Assembly: GCF_000003815.2 (NCBI RefSeq)
Contig: NC_049991.1
Coordinates: forward strand, 13,947,612 to 14,011,611
Reading direction: 5' to 3'
DNA: 64,000 nucleotides
Origin: Branchiostoma floridae
Lineage: Eukaryota > Chordata > Leptocardii > Amphioxiformes > Branchiostomatidae
Part shown: positions 30,601 through 37,503 of the stretch, piece by piece
Layout: every line of letters starts with the position of its first letter
Position numbering within the stretch: the stretch's first letter is position 1
Notes under the pieces: model-generated
What the model saw: the letters and a program-made list of their open reading frames with translations, nothing else
The model's database searches: none
What the model was told of the DNA's origin: nothing
Made by a program: the position numbers and the translations under genes

Positions 30601-33600
30601 TGCCAACGCTCGAACACGTAGACGAGACAGGTAGGTTGAGATTTTATGACAATAGTCACAATTTGAATCAGCAACCACTCAAGGGACCGAGGAAGAAAGG
30701 TTGTTTCAAAGAGGACAAGTGGGTGCTCAAGGCAGGGCGGAGTTGACTATACCTCAAAAATGGATGGGACTGATTTAATGTGGCTTGTGACTAAAGGTGA
30801 GGACAAAAAAATGGTCCTGAGCCATGTGGTTGACTAAGCAGGTTGAAATGTATTCCCTGTGGAAGCATGCCCTCCATGCATATCATACTGGACTTGCTTT
30901 CAGTGACGTCACTTTATCTTTGTGCTATCAATACTTCAAAGTACCTTAACTCTATCATGATTTGCTTTGCTGCTTTATTGCTAAAGTCAATAACCAGTTA
31001 CATGCTACATTGATTCCTAGTGTCCAAAGGAGCATGGATTCCCGGAAGCCCGAGTGAACCTGTTGAAGAGGACGGGGTCACCTATGTTGCATTCACCTTT
31101 GACACGGATACAACTGTAGAGCAAGTCCGAATTACTGACGATTCCGTCAAATCCTTCACGATACAAATGTCCCCCACGGGAGAACCAGGTACATGGATAG
31201 ATGTCAAATCCTTCGACGACGTTGAACCTCAAGACTTTGGTGGCTTTGTGGTCACAAGCCGTTTCGTCAGGATTGCAGTCACGCAAACGTATGAAGGAAA
31301 AAAGACAACTCTGGTGCAAACGGAATTCCACGGGGCTCCTGGTAAGTAACAAGACTTACAAGAAACCATTTGCCTGTAATTTTGTTACATTTGGAATAGA
31401 AGATTGCATATTAACATGGTATCATAGACGTTATCATTGATATTTAGCATTGCGTTTCACAAAGATATCTTCAAGTATATCAAGACGGATATTTTCTTCG
31501 TATTCAGGTGGTCTACCGAAAACACCCGACTTTGAAGAAATTACTCCTGATTCAGCATCACCGCTGCAGGGACCTCCCCAAGCAAGTCCAGAGGAAGCAT
31601 CTAGTCCAGAAGGTCCAGAGGGCGTACCTAGCCCAGAAGGCGCACCCGGTCCAGAAGGCGCACCTGGCCCAGAGGGAGGAGAACCCGGCCCAGAGGGAGG
31701 AGAACCCGGCCCAGAGGGAGCACCTGGTCCAGAGGGCGCACCTGGCCCAGAAGGAGGAGAACCCGGTCCAGAGGGCGCACCTGGCCCAGAGGGCGCACCT
31801 GGCCCAGAAGGAGGAGAACCCGGTCCAGAGGGCGCACCTGGTCCAGAGGGCGCACCTGGTCCAGAGGGAGGAGAACCCGGTCCAGAGGGAGGAGAACCCG
31901 GCCCAGAGGGCGCACCTGGCCCAGAAGGAGGAGAACCCGGTCCAGAGGGCGCACCTGGCCCAGAGGGCGCATCTGGCCCAGAAGGAGGAGAACCCGGTCC
32001 AGAGGGCGCACCTGGCCCAGAAGGAGGAGAACCCGGTCCAGAGGGCGCACCTGGCCCAGAGGGAGGAGAACCAGGCCCAGAAGGAGGAGAATCCGGTCCA
32101 GAGGGCGCACCTGGCCCAGAGGGCGCACCTGGCCCAGAGGGCGCACCTGGCCCAGAGGGCGCACCTGGTCCAGAGGGAGGAGAACCCGGCCCAGAGGGCG
32201 CACCTGGCCCAGAGGGCGCATCTGGCCCAGAGGGCGCACCTGGCCCAGAGGGCAGAGGGCGCACCTGGCCCAGAGGGAGGAGAACCCGGCCCAGAGGGCG
32301 CACCTGGCCCAGAGGGCGCACCTGGCCCAGAAGGCGCACCTGGCCCAGAGGGAGAAGAACCCGGTCCAGAGGGCGCACCTGGCCCAGAAGGAGGAGAACC
32401 CGGCCCTGAGGGCGCACTTGGCCCAGAAGGAGGAGAACCCGGCCCAGAGGGCGCACCTGGCCCAGAGGGCGCACCTGGCCCAGAGGGCGCACCTGGCCCA
32501 GAAGGCGCACCTGGCCCAGAGGGAGGAGAACCAGGCCCAGAGGGCGCACCTGGCCCAGAGGGCGCACCTGGTCCAGAGGGCGCACCTGGCCCAGAGGGAG
32601 GAGAACCCGGTCCAGAAGGCGCACCCAGTCCAGAGGGTGGAGAACCCGGTCCAGAGGGAGGAGAACCCGGCCCTGAGGGTCCATCGGGTCCTGAAGAAGG
32701 TCCGGAGGAGCCCAAAAAGCCGGAAATGCCGGAAGGACCTGATGTCACCACTCTGGCACGTCTTGTTACGATAGGTAAATCTTTTCTGTTATTATTTTGA
32801 GGTGGCCACTACTATTTTGGCTCAATCATAAAGATTTTGATAAATAAATCAAAAAGATATTAATATAATTTGAATCTGAGTGTCAGGTATGTTTGCTTAC
32901 GAATACCTTTAAATCCATTAGTGAAAACCTTCACCTGGATCCAAGATCAGCCAACAGTTTCCGAGGCGTCCGGTACCCCAGAAGTCATAGATGGCGTGAC
33001 GATGGGTCCAGAACAAGCCTTCGACGGGGTCATCGATACATTCTGGAGTCCAACAGGGTTAGCGGTAAATTATAACCAATGGACAATAGTCGTGGACCAG
33101 GGTCAACCAACTACAATAGACAAGATAAGTATCACGACCACTGGCGATTCAGAACACGACGTCACGTCCTTCACCCTGCAAATCCCGACAGCAGATCCGA
33201 ACACCTGGGAAGACGTCGCCACTTTTACGACGGTCAAGACGGGTACGAGTGCGCCGCAGGAGTTTGAAGGCTTCTTGGTGACTTCTCAAGTCTTCCGTAT
33301 AGTTATCACAGGCACCGCTACAGGACAGGCTCCCAGACTGGCAGGAATAACTTTCCACGGGCAGCCAGGTAGAGTTTTGGTTATCCTGCTTGATAAATCT
33401 AAAAATGTTATTGCAAATTCTTGCCCGAGGGCTAATTGCAAGTTACAACAATGACATACAAATAATGGTTAACAGTATAGTAAGCGACTACTCTAATCTA
33501 ACTTAATTAAATTAGTTAAAGATGTAACTTATTGGGTTTGACTTCGCTGAAAATCCGCAAGACTTGAGTGGCTTATGTTATTTTAAAAAGAAATAGATTT

Positions 33601-36600
33601 GAATTTCGCTAGTCTGTGAATTTTCACCTGTACTGTTCAAGGTCCTTAAAACTCATTTCTAATAATCTAATTCGGGTAGGGTTCACAAATTCAACTGTCA
33701 GACAATGTATGGTCTTATAAATACAAGCTGTACTTAAACAATTGCTTCTGTTGTAAAAAGAACATATTACAATTTCATGTAAGTAATTTAATTATCTGTC
33801 TATTTTCAGGAAATCCACTTAAAGATCTGGATTTGAGCACCATAGACACAGATCTTGGAATCCCGTCTGCCCAAGTAGTCGGACTGGTGACAGAATGTAA
33901 GCTTTTTGTCACTTGTTACAGACAAGTTCAGTTACATAATTGAAGCACCACAGCAATAGCGACTGCTGCATTTCACATGGTACTCATGGTATTCATTTAG
34001 CTATGGCATTCATATATGTGTCATTCATATACTCATGACTTGACGGATTCCTGTCATTATCAATCACGTAGTTTCAAATCACATTGTGCGATCTAAGTAA
34101 TACAAAATGTGTACAATGGTAAAGGTGCATGATTACTAAGATTTACAGCAGTAATGTATATACATGGTGTCATACAAAACTTGTATGTCTCTGATCCTCC
34201 GACTCTCCGTCTATAGTGACATCAGCCAAATTCCACTGGCTAGCGGGAAAACCGGAGTGGATAGTAGGGGCCACAGCTGACGCAGCTGCTGTTTTCGACG
34301 ACAGTACTGACACCTTCTGGAACCCTGTTGGCTTTAACAGGTACTAGCATGTACCTGTGCACATATATTTCCTCATCTGTCCTCTTGTTATATAAACTGC
34401 AGTGAATGGCGATGTCTGCAACGCAACGTTCGTCGCGTTGGCACAGAAATACCCTCAGGCTGAGTGTGTTGTGTACAAACCTGCATTACAATAATACTGC
34501 AATTGGAAAATGGTGGTTTGACTTCACGTTGCTCAAAATCACTCAGCAGTCTTTGTATCCTTTGATTTTTCCCTCAGAGAGCATTAAGCTGAGTTAACTG
34601 CTGACCCATATAGCAATATTCTAAGATTGAATATTATCTATTGATGAAATATGTCCTAAAACAGGATTACCCAAACATTAACACATTATGTGACTTTCTA
34701 TCTCGCTAGATACTACAACGAATGGTTCCTGATTTTCGACTTCGGCGAGCCTTACACTATCGACGAGATCAGCATCCAAAACTTCGGCGACACCGACCAC
34801 GACGTGAAGACAGCTGTCCTGCAGATGTCCGCCACTGGCGCCGCCGGCAGCTGGGCAGGAACGATCAACATAAACTGCGCTGCGGGCAGCTCTGCTCCAC
34901 AGTCCTTCCGCGGGTTCATCGGGACAGCGCAGTATTGGCGACTCCTGATCACCAGCACGTTCTCAGGGTATCAGCCACAGATCAGGGAGATTGGCTTCAA
35001 TGGGATGGTCGGTGAGTGACTTCAGCTTAATTTATGTGTTCTTTGATATTTTGTGAACAATTGGCCTTTTTGGTGTGCACATATCACATCGCCCCTCATT
35101 TAAGCCGAAAACATTCGTGACGAAGTAAGTGTCTTTACGAAATACATGGGTAGGGTCTGCATGGGTTTAGTGAGTGTCATATTGTTTTACAAACACACGT
35201 GCATATTTCACCACAAGTGAAATTCTGCAAAAAGTCGGCTGGTTATGTAATCGTTGATACATAATCAATTGGAAAATAACACTCCCTTCTGGAGTTTAGT
35301 ACTCCTTTAAGATACCGGAAGATTCGAAATTGCCAGAGTTCTAACACGCAAAATAAGAGATGGCAGGCTGTACTACTCTCCAAGCAGAGGTTAAGCTCCG
35401 GCTGGGTTTTGACGTCTTTTTATGTGTCTTTTGTGGTGTACAAAAAGAACGATGACGATAGAAAGCCCGATAAAAACGCCTAACATACGTCATAGCCCAG
35501 CCGGAGCCTAACCTCTGCTTGAAGAGTACGTGGGGGTGTATGGGGAGTCGGACGATGCACTGTGTTGTTGGGATCGTAGGAACCCTGACAGACATGTCAA
35601 GAACAACACAGGAGCTACGCTGTGAAGTCGTGAAGATGCTTGGTGTTTGATACGTACATTTGTTTCGTAGGCTCGCCACCTGGCGGGATTGACGTGAACA
35701 CAATACAGCTGGAAGAAACTTCAGGGTTCTCCATCGGCGCGTGGGTCGAGTCAATCAAACAAGGTAAGAGGTGAAAACGGGCACAACAGATGGAAATAAC
35801 TTTTTTCTGTTTGGAGGTATAACAAAGAGGGTTAACAGTTTGATGGATCAATTGGGCACTCACGTTGAAAGGCATAAATGGTGTTTACCTGTGGTGTTTA
35901 TTTGTATATGTGTTTGCATTAAAAGTTTAAAACTAAACTCAACCATTATCTATGTAGTTATGCGGTTGTAAGGATTGCAATTCAAATGGCATCGTAAACA
36001 TGTTGAGAATACTTTGCTTACCGTACTGAAAACACATTTTTATATAGACTGATGTCTTTCTATATTCTACAAATTATGTTTAGAAGTGCAAACCCTAATC
36101 GCGCCAGCTAAGAAGGACGGTATGTCTTCAGCCTCAGGTAAGCTTCCTTTTTTGTTGTCTTATTCCCCATGAGTAGATATAATTACTAACGCTATGAATT
36201 TTTTACAAGATTTTATGTTTCATTGCATATAATTTCTGGTTAGGCTCTGACGTGGTCCGCAATTAGCCGAACTGCATGCAACTTTAAAACTATTTGGTAC
36301 CAAAGCACCACCTGCGTCAAAAGAAGCCTATATAACAGGCTTTACACAACTAAAATACGTACAGTTGAATTAACACAGTTGAACATTGGCGTGATTCTAC
36401 GTTTTACTACAGAAAGACATCTTACACACGATCAGTAAGTTATCAGATGCTTTCCTCAACTTTTCAATTTGAAGGACAAAACTGTCATTTCCACACTGTC
36501 CTAGGTGACCACAAAATGCCTGTGGCGATCTGGAGGAACAGTTTGAAAGCCATCCAGGAGGACAAACTTCGCCGCAAGGAAGCCAAACCAGCCGTCGACA

Positions 36601-36719
36601 GCAATGTTATCGATGACCTGAAGAAAATCGACGACATCAAGAAGTCCGAGACTGCAGAAAAGAAGTCCAAAACGCCGACAAAAAAGTACAAGTCGGTAGA
36701 AAAGAAACATCATCACTAA
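2734..36719 (+). CDS. Giant secreted multidomain protein: poly-Ser, WSC, 17 F5/8C-like modules, three Gly-Pro-Glu tracts
   Basis: About 60 coding exons give some 13.7 kb of coding sequence (about 4,600 residues). Order: signal peptide; basic spacer; poly-Ser; Gly/Ala and Ala-Glu low complexity; WSC domain (about residues 219-306); then 17 modules resembling the F5/8 type C (discoidin) fold. The modules repeat motifs such as DGNPx[28 protein letters not shown] and HGVEG. Nearly every module-linker junction is phase 1, so units can be shuffled or duplicated without breaking frame. The start is the first ATG after the acceptor at 2720 and opens a clear signal peptide. The stop is at 36717-36719. 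F5/8C folds bind glycans, lipids or proteins and WSC domains are carbohydrate-binding, so an extracellular-matrix, mucus or cuticle-like role is inferred. I recognise the domains but not the protein. One linker exon is partly inside the N gap, and one exon (31508-32774) is frameshifted in this assembly. Confidence 0.85.
2921..2947. repeat. GA microsatellite
   Basis: A short (GA)n run in intron 1 of the giant gene. Confidence 0.9.
3838..3981 (+). CDS. Exon 4: poly-serine tract encoded by a TCA microsatellite
   Basis: This 144-nt exon (phase 1 at both ends) encodes an almost pure serine run of about 35 residues broken by His and Phe. It ends in Gly-Gly-Ala-Ala-Ala-Ala. The codons are mainly TCA, TCT and TCG from a trinucleotide repeat, so length polymorphism is expected. 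Acceptor TCATCAG and donor GCAG|GTATGG fit the frame on both sides. The repeat is also open in other frames, but only this frame joins its neighbours. Confidence 0.75.
4390..5468 (+). CDS. Exons 5-6: Gly/Ala and Ala-Glu low complexity, then a WSC domain
   Basis: Exons 4390-4803 and 5295-5468. The first part is a 15-bp minisatellite encoding repeats of Gly-Gly-Ala-Ala-Gly, followed by an Ala-Glu-rich acidic run. From about 4675 the WSC domain begins with LLGCYEDMF and continues [17 protein letters not shown]. Across the intron it reads [28 protein letters not shown] and ALRLSV. The spacing of the Cys residues and the CYCG and CGG motifs match the carbohydrate-binding WSC family. The domain is split by one phase-1 intron. 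Confidence 0.88.
5861..5902 (+). CDS. Exon 7: 42-nt joining exon
   Basis: A very short phase 1-1 exon encoding about 14 residues ([15 protein letters not shown]), flanked by TTTTTCAG and GTAAAT. It links the WSC domain to the first F5/8C-like module and resembles a shortened form of the linker exons found between later modules. Confidence 0.7.
6218..8051 (+). CDS. F5/8C-like module 1 plus linker exon
   Basis: The module is in exons 6218-6344, 6556-6655, 6929-7021 and 7334-7442 (about residues 332-474). It is the most intron-split copy. Visible motifs are [50 protein letters not shown] and [11 protein letters not shown]. Linker exon 7959-8051 reads [12 protein letters not shown]... and ends VVDIVNE. 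All junctions keep frame. Confidence 0.8.
7508..7662. repeat. Inverted repeat of about 155 bp in an intron
   Basis: The arms of about 70 bp pair imperfectly: ATTGAAAATAG to CTTGCCTGTC on the left, and GACAGGCAAG to CTATTTTCAAT on the right. It could fold as one long hairpin and is a probable MITE. Confidence 0.6.
8511..9768 (+). CDS. F5/8C-like module 2 plus acidic linker exon
   Basis: The module is in exons 8511-8758 and 9079-9283 (about residues 506-656). It contains [29 protein letters not shown] and [10 protein letters not shown]. Linker exon 9691-9768 is acidic ([19 protein letters not shown], then LLEVGEE). Its acceptor reads CTCAAG rather than CAG, which is weaker, but the phase and linker consensus support it. 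Confidence 0.78.
10043..11896 (+). CDS. F5/8C-like module 3 plus long Glu-rich linker
   Basis: The module is in exons 10043-10180, 10660-10784 and 11274-11463. Motifs include [41 protein letters not shown] and [14 protein letters not shown]. Linker exon 11747-11896 (150 nt) is the longest ordinary linker. Its middle is expanded by Glu ([18 protein letters not shown]) between the usual GELSEDID start and the VMELVRI end. Confidence 0.8.
10801..10960. mobile_element. Partial copy of the repeat at 28538-29586
   Basis: It begins TACCCCCATGAAAATGGAGG, then a CTGTGTGT-rich stretch, then TGGATTGTAATGATATTTGG. All parallel the left end of the 1-kb element. It lies in the intron splitting module 3, 16 bp after the donor. 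Confidence 0.5.
12343..14050 (+). CDS. F5/8C-like module 4 plus linker exon
   Basis: The module is in exons 12343-12478, 13099-13213 and 13559-13748. Motifs include [41 protein letters not shown] and APQVFGGF. The acceptor before 13099 reads GAAAG. Linker exon 13958-14050 begins [12 protein letters not shown] and is less acidic than the others. Confidence 0.78.
14367..15681 (+). CDS. F5/8C-like module 5 plus linker exon
   Basis: The module is in exons 14367-14617, 14859-14929 and 15267-15385. Motifs are [45 protein letters not shown] and [12 protein letters not shown]. Only this copy has an intron inside the GGTK|EPQEF stretch, in phase 2. Linker exon 15592-15681 reads [15 protein letters not shown] and ends VAQLAAE. 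Confidence 0.8.
15697..15995. mobile_element. MITE-like element containing an ACTC microsatellite
   Basis: The left arm (GCCTCTATAGCAGGCTCTCT, then TGGCCTTTT) pairs with the right arm (AAAAGGCCAAGAGGGCCTGC, then TATGGAGGC). A tetranucleotide run, (ACTC)n at 15740-15793, lies inside. Confidence 0.6.
16074..17358 (+). CDS. F5/8C-like module 6 plus acidic linker exon
   Basis: The module is in exons 16074-16372 and 16837-16990. Motifs include [31 protein letters not shown] and [16 protein letters not shown]. Linker exon 17269-17358 ([19 protein letters not shown], then [11 protein letters not shown]) has a short acidic Pro-Glu core. That makes it a possible intermediate between plain linkers and the Gly-Pro-Glu exons. 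Confidence 0.8.
16395..16450. repeat. 55-bp hairpin in an intron
   Basis: GACCACTGCTTATGATTTAT pairs with ATAAATTATAGGCAGTGGTC around a very short loop. It lies 23 bp after the donor of exon 16074-16372. Confidence 0.55.
17641..18883 (+). CDS. F5/8C-like module 7 plus linker exon
   Basis: The module is in exons 17641-17776 and 18081-18382, split by a phase-2 intron just before the DFNEWYI strand. Motifs include [25 protein letters not shown] and [18 protein letters not shown]. Linker exon 18803-18883 reads [15 protein letters not shown] and ends FVDVVET. Confidence 0.82.
19139..19847 (+). CDS. F5/8C-like module 8
   Basis: Exons 19139-19286 and 19543-19847 are split at the same phase-2 position as module 7. 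Motifs are [53 protein letters not shown] and [13 protein letters not shown]. It is followed by a linker exon that runs into the assembly gap. Confidence 0.82.
20171..20270. other. Assembly gap (100 N)
   Basis: Exactly 100 N, which usually marks a gap of unknown size. It hides the acceptor and 5' part of one linker exon of the giant gene. The intron sequence at about 20000-20090, just before it, resembles interspersed-repeat DNA. Confidence 0.99.
20271..20293 (+). CDS. 3' remnant of a linker exon emerging from the gap
   Basis: The first bases after the gap read in frame as VVAAVVD, then a phase-1 G and the donor GTAAGG. This matches the C-terminal ends of other linker exons (VVDIVNE, VVQSITS, LVEVVEE). 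Linker exons are 78-150 nt, so some 55-125 nt should be inside the gap. Confidence 0.65.
20461..20895 (+). CDS. F5/8C-like module 9 in a single exon
   Basis: A complete module in one 435-nt exon, phase 1-1. Motifs are [45 protein letters not shown] and [17 protein letters not shown]. Modules 9 and 16 are the only full-length copies with no internal intron. Confidence 0.82.
21067..21681 (+). CDS. Gly-Pro-Glu collagen-like tract I (205 residues)
   Basis: A 615-nt exon, phase 1-1. It starts like a linker ([19 protein letters not shown]), passes through Gly-Pro repeats, then GAPGPEG and GGEPGPEG units, then Glu-rich [14 protein letters not shown] units. It ends with a linker-like [13 protein letters not shown]. 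The tract is strongly acidic and nearly free of Lys. Collagen-like Gly-x-y spacing holds only in parts. Confidence 0.82.
21846..22958 (+). CDS. F5/8C-like module 10 plus linker exon
   Basis: The module is in exons 21846-21993 (148 nt) and 22354-22658 (305 nt). Motifs are [40 protein letters not shown] and [14 protein letters not shown]. Linker exon 22872-22958 (87 nt) reads [15 protein letters not shown]. These exon sizes match module 13 and its linker almost exactly. Confidence 0.82.
23098..23729 (+). CDS. Short F5/8C-like module 11 plus linker exon
   Basis: A single 345-nt exon, 23098-23442. It lacks the DGNPxTYW segment present in full modules and starts [19 protein letters not shown]. 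It then goes straight to the YTMDKIEI strand, [16 protein letters not shown] and [11 protein letters not shown]. Linker exon 23637-23729 (93 nt) reads [15 protein letters not shown]. Both sizes equal those of module 14 and its linker. Confidence 0.8.
24138..24714 (+). CDS. Short F5/8C-like module 12
   Basis: Exons 24138-24286 and 24540-24714 (149 + 175 nt, phase-0 intron between). It is a short-type module: [18 protein letters not shown], then [27 protein letters not shown] and TYEGKKTTL. The duplicate copy, module 15, has the same content in one exon without this intron. Confidence 0.8.
24926..27172 (+). CDS. Gly-Pro-Glu collagen-like tract II (about 749 residues)
   Basis: A single 2,247-nt exon, phase 1-1, fully open. 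It begins with the linker-like [15 protein letters not shown], then is almost entirely Gly-Pro-Glu triplets. These are interrupted by GEEEEEGPE blocks in the first half and by GPGGPE units in the second half. It ends [13 protein letters not shown]. The DNA is a 9- or 18-bp purine-rich minisatellite (GGTCCGGAAGGTCCAGAG variants). The triplet register is kept for very long stretches. All other frames and the opposite strand are also open here because the unit is a multiple of three. Confidence 0.82.
27415..28511 (+). CDS. F5/8C-like module 13 plus linker exon
   Basis: The module is in exons 27415-27562 (148 nt) and 27920-28221 (302 nt). Motifs are [51 protein letters not shown] and HGVEG. Linker exon 28425-28511 (87 nt) reads [20 protein letters not shown] (27622-27832) sits in its internal intron. 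This starts the second copy of a duplicated block. Confidence 0.82.
27622..27832 (+). mobile_element. MITE family A copy
   Basis: It starts GGGCGCGGTCACATAGGTCG and ends with the near reverse complement (CGACCCATGTGACCGCGCC). The internal core is GATGCCATAGGATTTTCAAG. It lies in the intron splitting module 13. No coding capacity. Confidence 0.75.
28538..29586. mobile_element. Interspersed repeat of about 1 kb with short terminal inverted repeats
   Basis: The ends are TACCTCCATGAAA and TTTCATGGAGGTA. The interior has several imperfect repeats of a segment with AACTCAAGAA...GGATT and TTTGCATAATTAATG. No coding frame is visible. It fills the intron before module 14. The copy at about 10801-10960 shares the left end and the GTGTGTCTGTC segment. 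Confidence 0.65.
29986..30630 (+). CDS. Short F5/8C-like module 14 plus linker exon
   Basis: A single 345-nt exon, 29986-30330: [20 protein letters not shown], then [34 protein letters not shown] and [11 protein letters not shown]. It clearly parallels module 11. Linker exon 30538-30630 (93 nt) reads [17 protein letters not shown] 1-kb repeat element fills the preceding intron. Confidence 0.8.
31021..31341 (+). CDS. Short F5/8C-like module 15
   Basis: A single 321-nt exon: [20 protein letters not shown], then [32 protein letters not shown] and TYEGKKTTL. It is the counterpart of module 12 but without the internal intron. Confidence 0.8.
31508..32774 (+). CDS. Gly-Pro-Glu collagen-like tract III, frameshifted in this assembly
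   Basis: A 1,267-nt exon. It opens with the linker-like [15 protein letters not shown] and continues as GAPGPEG and GGEPGPEG units. The frame that enters from exon 31021-31341 is lost at 32247-32260, where AGAGGGC is present twice in tandem. The remaining Gly-Pro-Glu units and the linker-like end ([13 protein letters not shown]) lie in the next frame. Removing 7 nt would restore a phase 1-1 exon like its two homologues. This is either an assembly or sequencing error in a repeat, or a real allele truncating the protein. Confidence 0.8.
32922..33896 (+). CDS. F5/8C-like module 16 plus linker exon
   Basis: A complete module in one 447-nt exon, 32922-33368: [60 protein letters not shown]. Linker exon 33810-33896 reads [17 protein letters not shown] and ends VVGLVTE. 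Confidence 0.82.
34217..35763 (+). CDS. F5/8C-like module 17 (last) plus linker exon
   Basis: The module is in exons 34217-34340 and 34710-35011, split at the usual phase-2 site. Motifs are [34 protein letters not shown] and [20 protein letters not shown]. Linker exon 35671-35763 ([19 protein letters not shown]) closely resembles the first linker (7959-8051). Module 17 and module 1 therefore bracket the array with similar linkers. Confidence 0.82.
35370..35530. mobile_element. MITE-like inverted repeat
   Basis: The left arm (GTACTACTCTCCAAGCAGAG, GTTAAGCTCCGGCTGGG) pairs with the right arm (CCCAGCCGGAGCCTAACCTC, TGCTTGAAGAGTAC). A related fragment, CTCCAAGCAGAGGTTTAGGT, occurs at about 48598. 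Confidence 0.6.
36084..36719 (+). CDS. C-terminal exons: Lys-rich tail and stop
   Basis: Exon 36084-36137 is followed by terminal exon 36505-36719. The first has two possible donors in the same phase, at 36119 (GTATGT) and 36137 (CAG|GTAAGC), differing by six codons. The last exon encodes a hydrophilic Lys/Asp-rich tail ([20 protein letters not shown]) ending His-His-His. There is no transmembrane segment or GPI-type hydrophobic end, so the protein should be fully secreted. Confidence 0.75.
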
Positions 36720-37274
36720 ATAAGATTCGTAGTTAGTCTCAATGATGGTAGGATTTTATGTATTTCATATCATTAGAACATTTGTATCCTAGACAATGTT
36801 GAGAGTTTCCGTAAGGTATAACGGTGAATATGTAAGCAAGATTTTAAAATGATATATTTTAGCGTAACGTCGAAGGCAATGTATATGCAACAGCAAAGGT
36901 GTAGTGATAATCTTCCTTATGAATGCGGTGTATATTGAGGTCAATGGTCACTAACATACTAATTACCATTTTTCATGGTAGGTGCCTTATGTAGACATTG
37001 GGCTGTGGGTGATGCTAAGACAGTAGATAATAAAAATATCTAATGACGCAATGACTAGGAATTTACTTACGAACAAAAAACGATCGCGGATTCGATTATG
37101 TAGTCCCAGCGAAAGACACAAGTAATTACACTACTACACTTATGTGGTATTACCATTTTATTGTGCTCATTCAGTTCAGTGTTCAGATATCTATATACTG
37201 ATTTTACGTGGTGTAGACGACATGACTCTGGCAATTCTTGCAGGTACGTCTTCTTGATCACGTAGTCCAAACCG

Positions 37275-37280
37275 TTTATT
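37275..37280 (-). terminator. Candidate poly(A) signal of the DEG/ENaC gene
   Basis: TTTATT on the + strand is AATAAA on the - strand, about 450 nt after the stop codon at 37729. Another lies at 37157-37162. Both are inside the probable 3' UTR of the converging gene. Confidence 0.35.
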
Positions 37281-37497
37281 TACCAAAACGTTACCAATTA
37301 ATTTCTCATTTCATGCAGGATATATCAATGCATCAAACCCTTCATATAGCATAGGTAGAAATGTCATTACAGTAACTGTTAGCACACCATTAATTTATCG
37401 ATGTTTGTTTCATTACTCTTGTATACCATTGTTTTGCCGTGTATCTCTATGTTTTACATGTTCATCTGCAACTTTTGTACCTGCGATGATTTAACCA

Positions 37498-37503
37498 AAT
37501 AAA
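37498..37503 (+). terminator. Candidate poly(A) signal of the giant gene
   Basis: AATAAA, about 780 nt after the stop codon. An earlier AATAAA is at 37029-37034. No cleavage-site evidence is available. Confidence 0.4.

Noticed and set aside
31434-32800. Alternative + and - strand open frames across Gly-Pro-Glu tract III
   Set aside because: Same repeat artefact. The second + frame is real only after the 7-bp duplication.
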